Shown here: positions 16,781 through 23,377 of the stretch, one piece after another | Layout of the letters: each line of letters starts with the position of its first letter | How positions within the stretch are numbered: the first letter of the stretch is position 1 | NCBI GenBank assembly: GCA_046262015.1 | Contig: JBHENN010000021.1 | Span: 1-23,646 of the forward strand | Direction: 5' to 3' | DNA length: 23,646 nucleotides | DNA from: JBHENN01 sp046262015 | Lineage (GTDB): Bacteria > Actinomycetota > CADDZG01 > WHSQ01 | Program-made: the position numbers and the translations under genes | The notes under the pieces: generated by a model | What the model was told of the DNA's origin: nothing | Databases searched by the model: none | What the model saw: the letters and a program-made list of their open reading frames with translations, nothing else

Positions 16781-16802
16781 GGGCGGTCCCACCGGGGTTG
16801 GG

Positions 16803-17387
16803 CTAGGCGCAGTTCGGCCAGCGGCTCGCCTGGCCGGCGGCGATCAACCGGGCGGCCGTCCGCGCCTGGGCCACGGGGTCGTAGATCGAGCCGTAGCCGT
16901 AGGCGGCCCACGTCTGCTGGTCGAACTGGAAGAGGCCGGTGTAGCCCGCGGCGTTGTACGCGCCGGGGTCGAGACCGGACTCGCACGAGGCGATGGCCAG
17001 CAGGTACGAGCCGCTCAGCCCGAACTCGGCGGCGGCGGCATAGATGATCTCGGACACCGAGCCCGGGGGTGCCGGCGGCGGAGCGGGCGCCGTGGCGACC
17101 TCGGCGGCCGTCTCGGTCGGGGTCGGGCTCGGCTTGGGGCGCGCCTTGAACACCCCACGCTGGAAGCGAAGGAGGGCGGCCGCGCTCTCGGTGGTCTCTA
17201 TCCCCCGGGTCACGCGCAGGCGGTCCTCGGAGCGGACCGCTCCGAGGTTCCCGACGAGCTGCCAGCCGAGCTGCGCCCCCGGTAGGCCCAGGAGCGCGGC
17301 CACGAGGGACAGGGCCCACAGGCGGATCGTCAGCCGCTGGCGGGACGCCTTACGTCGTGCGGTCGTGCCGAAGCGAAGTCGGTCCAT
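16803..17387 (-). CDS. Membrane-anchored lytic transglycosylase-like protein
   Basis: A 194-residue protein with an N-terminal transmembrane anchor at about residues 20-40 (IRLWALSLVAALLGLPG), a Pro/Thr/Ala-rich linker (PKPSPTPTETAAEVA and following), and a C-terminal SLT-type domain. ASCESGLDPGAYNAAGYTGL contains the catalytic Glu136 and the GLFQF core; the end WPNC is common in actinobacterial members of the family. It would cleave glycan strands of peptidoglycan outside the membrane, like Rpf-type muralytic enzymes. The start is ATG 17387, behind AGGAGGT at a rather long spacing of eleven bases. It converges with the GNAT gene. Confidence 0.88.
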   Translation of the reverse strand: MDRLRFGTTARRKASRQRLTIRLWALSLVAALLGLPGAQLGWQLVGNLGAVRSEDRLRVTRGIETTESAAALLRFQRGVFKARPKPSPTPTETAAEVATAPAPPPAPPGSVSEIIYAAAAEFGLSGSYLLAIASCESGLDPGAYNAAGYTGLFQFDQQTWAAYGYGSIYDPVAQARTAARLIAAGQASRWPNCA

Positions 17388-17503
17388 CGAGTTGCTCGAC
17401 CTCCTGGCCGCCTCTGAGGCGGCATCGCGGGCGTGGCCCCGAACCACTCGGCGACGAGCGGCTCAAGGGGGGACGAAACGGTCCGTCTCACAGATCGTTC
17501 GGC

Positions 17504-17512
17504 ACCCTAGCA
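17504..17512 (-). promoter_or_regulatory. Extended -10 element for the transglycosylase gene
   Basis: On the minus strand this reads TGCTAGGGT, an extended -10 (TGn before TAGGGT), without a recognisable -35. The expected start is about 17497. The CRP-type site centre lies about 56 bases upstream of that, near the position used by activators at weak promoters. Confidence 0.4.
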
Positions 17513-17526
17513 CGGGAATCCTGCCT

Positions 17527-17542
17527 GCTAGCCGAAGCTAGC
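17527..17542 (-). other. GCTAGC hairpin with UUCG loop
   Basis: GCTAGC, CGAA, GCTAGC on the plus strand; the minus-strand RNA would form a six-base-pair stem closed by a UUCG tetraloop. It lies between the CRP-type site and the extended -10 of the transglycosylase gene, so it is more likely a DNA palindrome for a regulator than part of that mRNA. Confidence 0.4.
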
Positions 17543-17545
17543 GCA

Positions 17546-17561
17546 TGTGAAATGGTTCACA
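17546..17561. promoter_or_regulatory. CRP/FNR-family binding site (TGTGA-N6-TCACA)
   Basis: TGTGAAATGGTTCACA matches the CRP consensus exactly, with perfect dyad symmetry extending to TGTGAA/TTCACA. It lies in the 303-base region between the divergent transglycosylase and Gmd genes. It is about 56 bases upstream of the transglycosylase extended -10 start and about 137 bases from the Gmd start, so the transglycosylase is the likelier target. In Mycobacterium tuberculosis the CRP homologue controls rpfA, a muralytic enzyme. The rest of this gap (17388-17690) shows no gene. Confidence 0.6.
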
Positions 17562-17678
17562 AGCTAACAAGAGCGGGCCTCTGGGAGCCTCCGGTGGAGG
17601 GCGATGTCGACAAGTAGATCCCAACGCCCCTCCGAGTGGGGAGTGCCGTGCCCCCGGCCGGCACGGGCGGGACGGCCT

Positions 17679-17684
17679 TATCCT
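17679..17684 (+). promoter_or_regulatory. -10 box of a leaderless gmd transcript
   Basis: TATCCT fits TANNNT and ends at 17684, so transcription would start at 17691, the A of the gmd ATG. No Shine-Dalgarno sequence precedes the ATG. No convincing -35 box was found. Confidence 0.45.
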
Positions 17685-17690
17685 GGGTCC

Positions 17691-18716
17691 ATGAAGAAGA
17701 AGGCGTTGGTCACCGGCGTGACCGGTCAGGACGGCTCCTATCTCGCGGAGCTGCTGCTCGCCAAGGGCTACGAGGTCCATGGCCTGATCCGACGGGCGTC
17801 GTCGTTCAACACCGAGCGGCTCGAGCCGATCTACCGCGATCCCCACGAGTCCGGCGTGCGGTTCTTCATGCACTACGGGGACCTCTCGGACTCGGGCTCG
17901 CTCGTCAACCTCATCCGGACCCTCGAACCGGACGAGATCTATCACCTCGGGGCGCAGACCCACGTGAAGGTGTCGTTCGAGATCCCCGAGTACACCGCCG
18001 ACGCCACCGCGATGGGCACCGTGAGGATGCTCGAGGCGATCCGGGCCTCCGGGATCGACACCCGCTTCTACCAGGCCGGATCGTCGGAGATGTTCGGGAT
18101 GGCACCGGCGCCCCAGAGCGAGGCCACCCCGTTCCACCCCCGCAGTCCGTACGGTGTCGCCAAGGTGTTCGCCCACTGGATCACGACCAACTACCGCGAG
18201 GCGTACGGGACCTTCGCGGCGAACGGGATCCTGTTCAACCACGAAAGCGAGAGGCGCGGGGAGACCTTCGTCACCCGCAAGATCACCCGGGCCGTCGCTC
18301 GGATCACCGCCGGGATGCAGGACAAGCTCTATCTCGGGAACCTCGACTCGAAGCGGGACTGGGGGTACGCCCCCGAGTACGTCGAGGCGATGTGGATGAT
18401 GCTGCAGCAGGACAACCCCCATGACTTCGTCATCGCCACGGGGGAAGCCCACTCGGTCCGGGAGTTCGCCGAGGCTGCGTTCGCGCACGTGGGACTCGAC
18501 TGGCAGGAGTACGTCGAGGTCGATCCCGCGTACTACCGTCCTGCGGAGGTCGACTTCCTGTGCGGCGACGCCTCCAACGCCGCGCGGGTCCTGGGATGGG
18601 CGCCTACGACCCGGTTCCCCGACCTCGTGAGGATCATGGTCGATGCGGACGTGCGGCTGCTCGAGGACGAGCTGGCCGGCCGGTTGGTTCGCCAGGACAG
18701 AGAGCATCGCCGATGA
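17691..18716 (+). CDS. gmd: GDP-mannose 4,6-dehydratase
   Basis: Gmd converts GDP-mannose to GDP-4-keto-6-deoxymannose, the precursor of GDP-fucose, GDP-rhamnose and related sugars for surface polysaccharides. It is a 341-residue extended SDR protein. The NADP site GVTGQDGSYLAELL is at residues 9-22. IRRASSFNTERLEPIY, GAQTHVKVSFEIP, the active-site region GSSEMFG, and the SPYGVAK Tyr-x3-Lys pair are intact, as is RDWGYAPEYVEAMW. ATG 17691 was chosen because it starts the Rossmann fold and matches a leaderless promoter. The partner epimerase/reductase is not in the window; a flippase begins at the right edge. Confidence 0.95.
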   Translation: MKKKALVTGVTGQDGSYLAELLLAKGYEVHGLIRRASSFNTERLEPIYRDPHESGVRFFMHYGDLSDSGSLVNLIRTLEPDEIYHLGAQTHVKVSFEIPEYTADATAMGTVRMLEAIRASGIDTRFYQAGSSEMFGMAPAPQSEATPFHPRSPYGVAKVFAHWITTNYREAYGTFAANGILFNHESERRGETFVTRKITRAVARITAGMQDKLYLGNLDSKRDWGYAPEYVEAMWMMLQQDNPHDFVIATGEAHSVREFAEAAFAHVGLDWQEYVEVDPAYYRPAEVDFLCGDASNAARVLGWAPTTRFPDLVRIMVDADVRLLEDELAGRLVRQDREHRR

Positions 18717-18746
18717 TTGCAACGCGGCGGGGTCGCGTCGACAATC

Positions 18747-18770
18747 GGTGCACCCCATACTGGTTGCACC
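18747..18770. promoter_or_regulatory. Inverted repeat before guaB3 (GGTGCA-N12-TGCACC)
   Basis: GGTGCA at 18747-18752 and TGCACC at 18765-18770 form a six-base inverted repeat enclosing a CATACT -10-like box (18756-18761). Directly after it, CCTCT-AGC-AGAGG (18769-18781) could form a small hairpin that hides the ribosome-binding site of guaB3. Operator function is inferred only from position. Confidence 0.35.
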
Positions 18771-18788
18771 TCTAGCAGAGGAGCCGTC

Positions 18789-19949
18789 GTGGAGATCGAG
18801 ATCGGGATCGGCAAGTCGGGCCGCAGGGCCTACGGGTTCGACGACATCGCGATCGTCCCCTCTCGGCGAACCCGCGACCCCGACGACGTGGACATCGCGT
18901 GGGAGATCGACGGCTACAGGTTCGAGCTTCCCCTGCTCGCCGCGGCGATGGACGGGGTCGTGTCGCCCCGCACCGCCAACGAGATCGGGCGACTCGGCGG
19001 GCTGGCGGTCCTCAACCTCGAGGGGCTGCAGACCCGCTACGACGACCCCGATGCGATCTTCGCCGAGATAGCGGAGCTGACCGACGCGCGCGCCACCGCT
19101 CGTATGCAGGAGCTCTACCGCCAGGACATCAAGGAGGAGCTGATCTACAAGCGCATCCGGGAGATCAAGGACGCCGGCTACGTGGCCGCGGCGTCGCTGA
19201 CCCCGCAGAGGGTCGAGCGCTACCACAAGCTCGCTCTGGAAGCGGAGCTCGACATCCTGGTCATCCAGGGAACCGTGGTCTCGGCCGAGCACGTCTCCAC
19301 GCGCACCGAGCCGCTCAACCTCAAGCGGTTCATCTCGACCTACGAGCTGCCGGTGATCGTCGGGGGATGTGCGTCGTACTCGACCGCTCTCCACCTGATG
19401 CGTACCGGGGCGATGGGCGTCCTCGTCGGAGTCGGACCGGGTGCCGCGTGCACGACGCGTGGGGTGCTTGGGCTTGGGGTGCCGCAGGCGACCGCGATCG
19501 CCGACGCGGCCGGAGCCCGGATCCGTCATCTCGACGAGACCGGGCGCTACTGCCACGTCATCGCCGACGGGGGGATGCGCACCGGCGGGGACATCGCCAA
19601 GGCGATCGCATGCGGGGCCGATGCGGTCATGATCGGCTCGCCGCTGGCCGCGGCCGCCGAGGCTCCCGGGCGTGGCTTCCACTGGGGGATGGCGACCTTC
19701 CACCCGACCTTGCCGCGGGGCACCCGGGTGAAGACGTCGACCGTAGGCACGCTCGAGGAGATCCTGGTCGGCCCGGCGCACGAGAACGACGGACGGATGA
19801 ACCTCTTCGGCGCGCTGCGCACGAGCCTGGCGACGTGCGGCTACGCCAACATCAAGGAGTTCCAGAAGGCCGAGGTCATGGTCGCTCCGGCGCTGAAGAC
19901 CGAGGGCAAGTCCCTCCAGACCAGCCAGCGCGTCGGCATGGGCCACTGA
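18789..19949 (+). CDS. guaB3: GuaB3-family IMP dehydrogenase-related protein
   Basis: A 386-residue protein of the IMPDH/GMP reductase family without the CBS (Bateman) module of normal IMPDH. The catalytic loop GVGPGAACTTRGVLGLGVPQ carries Cys221, and VIADGGMRTGGDIAKAI and AVMIGSPLA form the phosphate site. FDDIAIVPSRRTRDPDDVDI near the start is typical of GuaB3. Cyanobacterial GuaB3 has IMP dehydrogenase activity, while the role in actinobacteria is unsettled. GAGGAG at 18778-18783 fixes GTG 18789. Unlike in mycobacteria, no full-length guaB lies next to it; guaA is about 2 kb downstream. Confidence 0.92.
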   Translation: MEIEIGIGKSGRRAYGFDDIAIVPSRRTRDPDDVDIAWEIDGYRFELPLLAAAMDGVVSPRTANEIGRLGGLAVLNLEGLQTRYDDPDAIFAEIAELTDARATARMQELYRQDIKEELIYKRIREIKDAGYVAAASLTPQRVERYHKLALEAELDILVIQGTVVSAEHVSTRTEPLNLKRFISTYELPVIVGGCASYSTALHLMRTGAMGVLVGVGPGAACTTRGVLGLGVPQATAIADAAGARIRHLDETGRYCHVIADGGMRTGGDIAKAIACGADAVMIGSPLAAAAEAPGRGFHWGMATFHPTLPRGTRVKTSTVGTLEEILVGPAHENDGRMNLFGALRTSLATCGYANIKEFQKAEVMVAPALKTEGKSLQTSQRVGMGH

Positions 19950-20026
19950 GGAGGAGACCTCCCCGCTTCGGCTCGGCTCTCGTCACCGGCACGGCCCTTC
20001 CGGGTGGTAAGCACGGCGCCCTGATG

Positions 20027-20035
20027 TGCTAAGAT
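20027..20035 (+). promoter_or_regulatory. Extended -10 promoter for the small-ORF/Lrp unit
   Basis: TGC directly followed by TAAGAT (20030-20035) is an extended -10 element; the expected start is about 20042. It would transcribe the two small ORFs and the Lrp/AsnC gene. No clear -35 box is seen. The 80 bases before it, after guaB3, contain a short GGAGG-AGA-CCTCC hairpin at 19950-19962 without a T-run. Confidence 0.4.
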
Positions 20036-20078
20036 TCCCTTGTCGTTGTACCAACCGTCTATGGAAGTGGTGGTCAGG

Positions 20079-20192
20079 ATGTCAGAAGCCCTTGTATTCT
20101 TCAGCGCCCTGGGTGCGCTCGAGCTTCTCGTGACGCATTACGGCACCGACAGTCGGGACGGGCGTGACTGGCGTCCCGGACAGGCGAGCTAG
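20079..20192 (+). CDS. Small membrane-like protein (37 aa)
   Basis: A short ORF beginning MSEALVFFSALGALELLV, one hydrophobic helix, then a polar tail with DSRDGRDWRPG. The tail motif, a Gly/Asp-rich stretch ending in Asp-Trp-Arg, looks conserved-protein-like rather than random. GGTGG lies five bases before ATG 20079; an in-frame ATG at 20061 would add six residues. An extended -10 box lies about 45 bases upstream. Its stop is two bases before the next small ORF. I do not know a function; a small membrane-associated partner of the regulator downstream is only a guess. Confidence 0.5.
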   Translation: MSEALVFFSALGALELLVTHYGTDSRDGRDWRPGQAS

Positions 20193-20194
20193 CC

Positions 20195-20308
20195 GTGGGC
20201 TCGATCAGCCGAGTGGTGTACCGGCTCGACCCCGATCTGTCCCCGGTGCGCCTCGCTCCCCGGGCGGCGCGCCGCAAGCCCGCCCGAGCCGTCCACCGGG
20301 GGCGGTGA
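20195..20308 (+). CDS. Small basic protein (37 aa) coupled to the Lrp gene
   Basis: A GTG-initiated frame with MGSISRVVYRLDPDLSPVRL at its start, then an Arg/Ala/Lys-rich end. It starts two bases after the stop of the preceding small ORF, and its TGA overlaps the GTG of the Lrp gene by four bases (GTGA), the same coupling arrangement used by other genes in this window. No Shine-Dalgarno sequence is obvious, consistent with re-initiation. Amino-acid content is biased by high GC, so chance cannot be excluded. Confidence 0.4.
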   Translation: MGSISRVVYRLDPDLSPVRLAPRAARRKPARAVHRGR

Positions 20309-20811
20309 CCGCCGTGGGCGGCTCTCTCGACCGCGTCGACATGGCGATCCTGGAGCTGCTCCGGCAGGACGGACGGATGCCGCATGCCGCCATCGCGAAA
20401 GCCGTCAGCCTCTCGGGCCCGGCGGTGCACGAGCGGGTCCGCAAGCTCGAGGACCGCGGCGTGATCAAGGGTTACGCGGCGATCCTCGATCCCGAGGCGC
20501 TGGACCGGCCGCACGTTGCGTTCGCGTTGGTGACGTTGTCGGAAGGGAACGAGTTCGCCGAGGACAGAGCGATAGTCGATCAGATCTGCGCCGAACCCGA
20601 CGTACTCGAGTTCCATCGGGTGGCGGGCGAGGACTGTTACCTGGTGAAGGCGCGGACCGCGACGAACAAAGACCTGGAGCGGTTGCTCCGCAGGATCCGC
20701 TCGATCCGCGGCGTGGCGCGCAGCCGAACGACGATCGTGCTGTCGACCGAGCTCGAAGAGCCCTCGATCCGCGTTCCCCGGCCCGACCGGGCCGAGCTCG
20801 AGGCCGTCTGA
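20305..20811 (+). CDS. Lrp/AsnC-family transcriptional regulator
   Basis: A 168-residue regulator. An N-terminal winged helix-turn-helix lies at about residues 8-55 (LDRVDMAILELLRQDGRMPH, then VHERVRKLEDRGVIKGY). It is followed by the AsnC/RAM ligand-binding domain (VAFALVTLSEG, VLEFHRVAGEDCYLVKARTA), which usually senses amino acids and drives octamer assembly. A frame open further upstream would add a low-complexity Pro/Arg-rich stretch, so GTG 20305 is preferred; GTG 20314 is an alternative. It follows two small ORFs in one apparent operon. Confidence 0.9.
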   Translation: MTAVGGSLDRVDMAILELLRQDGRMPHAAIAKAVSLSGPAVHERVRKLEDRGVIKGYAAILDPEALDRPHVAFALVTLSEGNEFAEDRAIVDQICAEPDVLEFHRVAGEDCYLVKARTATNKDLERLLRRIRSIRGVARSRTTIVLSTELEEPSIRVPRPDRAELEAV

Positions 20812-20892
20812 GCGATCGGCTGCTCGTCGTTGCCATCTGCCATTCGATAGCGAGGGGGAAGGTGCGCAGGTCGATGCGGACCATCCGGTGGG

Positions 20893-20898
20893 TACCAT
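20893..20898 (+). promoter_or_regulatory. -10 box close to the PrmC-like start
   Basis: TACCAT ends ten bases before the ATG at 20908, so transcription would start about three bases ahead of the codon, nearly leaderless. No Shine-Dalgarno sequence is found immediately upstream. The -35 region is weak. Confidence 0.35.
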
Positions 20899-20907
20899 CG
20901 GGCGCCC

Positions 20908-21795
20908 ATGACGACGAAGACGGAGCCGAGGACCGTCGCGCAGCTCCTCGACCTCGCGACGCGCCTGCTTGCCGACAGCACGCATATCTTCGAAGACCAC
21001 GATCACGAGCGCGAGGCCCAGGAGCTGCTGGCGTTCGCACTCAAGACCCCGCCCGCGAAGCTGAAGCGACGCATGGTGGTTGCGTCCGCCACCCGCGCCC
21101 GGTTCCTGTCCCTCGTCGCCCGGCGCGCCGGAGGCGAGCCTCTGCCCTTCCTGCTGGGCGCGATCACCTTCTACGGCCTCGAGCTGAAGGTCCGGCCGGG
21201 AGCCTTCGTGCCGCGCCCGTCCTCGGAGCTGACGGTGGAACGCGCCCTGGACCGCCTGGCGGGGCGTCGGGCCCCGAAGGTCGTCGACCTGTGCGCCGGA
21301 GCGGGGCCGATCGCGCTCGCGATCGCCTACGAGCGGCCCGGAGCCGAGGTCTGGGCGGCCGACATCTCCGATGAGGGGCTCGCCCAGGCTCGGTCGAACG
21401 CGCGCCGTCTCGGGATCGCCAACGTGCGGTTCCGGGTCGGCGACATGTACGATCCGCTGCCCGCGGAGCTGAGGGAGAGGGTGCACCTGGTGGTCGCGCA
21501 CGTGCCCTACGTCCCCCCCGACGAGTTCGACGACCTCCCCGCCGAGGTGCGCGAGTTCGAGCCCGCGTTCACGCTCATGGGCGACACCGGCGACGGGTTC
21601 GACCTGATGCGCAGGACCATCACGGAGAGCGTCGAGTGGCTCGTGCCCGGGGGCTGGCTCCTGCTCGAGGTGGCCGAGGATCTCGCACCCAAGGTGCGCC
21701 GGCTGGTTAGGGCGGCCCGCCTAGAGGACCACGGCCTGGGCGAGGACGACGACGGGTTGAGCGTGGTGGTGGAGGCGCGCAAACCGCCGGACTGA
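20908..21795 (+). CDS. PrmC/HemK-like methyltransferase with HVPY in place of NPPY
   Basis: A 295-residue class I SAM-dependent methyltransferase with the two-part layout of PrmC: a helical N-terminal domain (residues 1-75) and a Rossmann domain. GAFVPRPSSELTVERAL resembles the PRPET motif, and the SAM loop is VVDLCAGAGPIALAIA (D127 to G133). PrmC uses an NPPY motif to hold the release-factor glutamine; here the equivalent is HVPY at residues 198-201 (VVAHVPYVPPDE). The Asn that binds the amide nitrogen is thus replaced by His. It may methylate another substrate or be a divergent paralogue, and a separate true PrmC is expected elsewhere in the genome. It is followed after 24 bases by guaA. 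Confidence 0.82.
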   Translation: MTTKTEPRTVAQLLDLATRLLADSTHIFEDHDHEREAQELLAFALKTPPAKLKRRMVVASATRARFLSLVARRAGGEPLPFLLGAITFYGLELKVRPGAFVPRPSSELTVERALDRLAGRRAPKVVDLCAGAGPIALAIAYERPGAEVWAADISDEGLAQARSNARRLGIANVRFRVGDMYDPLPAELRERVHLVVAHVPYVPPDEFDDLPAEVREFEPAFTLMGDTGDGFDLMRRTITESVEWLVPGGWLLLEVAEDLAPKVRRLVRAARLEDHGLGEDDDGLSVVVEARKPPD

Positions 21796-21808
21796 AGACC
21801 CTGCGCGG

Positions 21809-21814
21809 TAAGGT
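21809..21814 (+). promoter_or_regulatory. -10 box or ribosome-binding site before guaA
   Basis: TAAGGT ends six bases before the ATG at 21820, matching TANNNT at leaderless spacing. The same bases include AAGGTG, which could instead serve as a Shine-Dalgarno sequence in read-through mRNA from the PrmC-like gene. The two readings cannot be separated by eye. Confidence 0.35.
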
Positions 21815-21819
21815 GACCT

Positions 21820-23352
21820 ATGCAGAAGGTCCTCGTTGTGGACTACGGCGCGCAGTACGCGCAGCTCATCGCCCGCCGCGTTCGTGAGTGCCACGTCTAC
21901 TCCGAGATAGTCCGTCACGACACCCCCGTCGAAGTGCTCGCCGGCGCGCGCCCCGCGGGCATCATCCTGTCGGGGGGTCCGAAGTCCGTGCACCAGCCCG
22001 GCGCGCCGGACGCGGATCCGCGTCTGTTCGAGCTCGGCGTGCCCGTGCTCGGTATCTGCTACGGGCAGCAGCTCATGGCGACCAAGCTCGGCGGTGAGGT
22101 CGCGCGGACCGGCATCGCGGAGTTCGGCAAGGCCGAGCTCTCGGTCGACGCGCCGGCCTCGGTGCTGTTCGACGAGCTACCCGTCGACCAAACCGTATGG
22201 ATGAGCCACAACGACGCCGTCGTGCGCGCTCCCGAGGGTTTCCGGCCCACCGCGTCGACGTCGTCGTCTCCCGTCGCGGCCTTCGAGGACCGCGAACGGG
22301 GGCTCTACGGGGTCCAGTTCCATCCGGAGGTAGCGCACACCCCGCGAGGAACCGACATCCTGAAGAACTTCCTGTACCACGCCTGCGACCTGCTCCCATC
22401 GTGGACGATGACGTCGATCATCGAGTCCGCGGTCGAAGACGTCCGCTCCGCGGTGGGGGACCGACGCATCGTCTGCGGCCTGTCGGGCGGCGTCGACTCT
22501 TCGGTCGCGGCCGCGCTGGTGCATCGCGCGGTGGGCGACCAGCTGACGTGCGTGTTCGTCGACCACGGTCTGCTGCGCGCGGGCGAGGCAGAGCAGGTCG
22601 AGGACACCTTCCGCCGCCACATGGGCATCCACCTGATCCACGTGAAGACGGCGGATCGCTTCCTCGAACGGCTGGCGGGGGTGACCGATCCAGAGCGCAA
22701 GCGAAAGATCATCGGCGAGACGTTCATCAGGGTGTTCGAAGAGGTTGCGCGCGACGAGCTCGAAGATGCCGCCTTCCTGGTGCAAGGCACGCTCTATCCG
22801 GACGTGATCGAGTCCGGCACGCGCGACGCTGCCAGGATCAAGAGCCATCACAACGTGGGTGGTCTCCCGGAGGACATGACGTTCACCCTCGTCGAGCCCC
22901 TTCGGAACCTGTTCAAGGACGAGGTCCGCAAGGTCGGCGAAGAGCTGGGTCTTCCGGAGGAGATCGTGTGGCGCCAGCCGTTCCCCGGGCCGGGCCTGGC
23001 CGTCAGGATCATCGGCGAGGTGACCGTCGAGCGTCTCGACATCCTGCGCGCCGCGGACGAGATCGTCGTGGAAGAGATGAAGCGCGCCGGGTTGCTGCGG
23101 GAGATATGGCAATCGTTCGGCGTGTTGCCGGCGATCCGCTCGGTCGGGGTGATGGGCGACGAGCGCACCTACGGATACCCCCTCGTCCTCCGCGCGGTCA
23201 CCAGCGAGGACGCCATGACCGCCGACTGGGCGAGGCTCCCCTACGACCTGCTCGAGCGGATCTCGAGCCGGGTGGTCAACGAGGTTCCCGGGATCAACCG
23301 GGTCGTGTACGACATCACCTCCAAGCCGCCCGGCACCATCGAGTGGGAGTGA
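21820..23352 (+). CDS. guaA: GMP synthase (glutamine-hydrolysing)
   Basis: GuaA converts XMP to GMP using ATP and glutamine. It is a 510-residue two-domain enzyme. The class I glutaminase domain has Cys80 (LGICYGQQ), His168 and Glu170 (QFHPEV). The ATP-pyrophosphatase domain has the PP-loop SGGVDS at residues 222-227, and the C-terminal dimerisation domain ends with the conserved KPPGTIEWE. One small oddity is MSHND at 128-132 where most family members have MSHGD. It completes the guanine-nucleotide pathway together with guaB3 in this region. Confidence 0.97.
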   Translation: MQKVLVVDYGAQYAQLIARRVRECHVYSEIVRHDTPVEVLAGARPAGIILSGGPKSVHQPGAPDADPRLFELGVPVLGICYGQQLMATKLGGEVARTGIAEFGKAELSVDAPASVLFDELPVDQTVWMSHNDAVVRAPEGFRPTASTSSSPVAAFEDRERGLYGVQFHPEVAHTPRGTDILKNFLYHACDLLPSWTMTSIIESAVEDVRSAVGDRRIVCGLSGGVDSSVAAALVHRAVGDQLTCVFVDHGLLRAGEAEQVEDTFRRHMGIHLIHVKTADRFLERLAGVTDPERKRKIIGETFIRVFEEVARDELEDAAFLVQGTLYPDVIESGTRDAARIKSHHNVGGLPEDMTFTLVEPLRNLFKDEVRKVGEELGLPEEIVWRQPFPGPGLAVRIIGEVTVERLDILRAADEIVVEEMKRAGLLREIWQSFGVLPAIRSVGVMGDERTYGYPLVLRAVTSEDAMTADWARLPYDLLERISSRVVNEVPGINRVVYDITSKPPGTIEWE

Positions 23353-23377
23353 CCTGAGCGACCCCACCGCCCATCCC

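Noticed and set aside
16781..16802. Bidirectional terminator between the convergent GNAT and transglycosylase genes
   Set aside because: Only weak pairing and no T-run on either strand in 22 bases.
17538..19946. A very long open frame (about 800 codons) on the minus strand, opposite gmd and guaB3
   Set aside because: It is the antisense of two clearly recognised genes, and its translation is Arg/Asp/Val/His-rich low-complexity sequence, the normal shadow of high-GC coding DNA.
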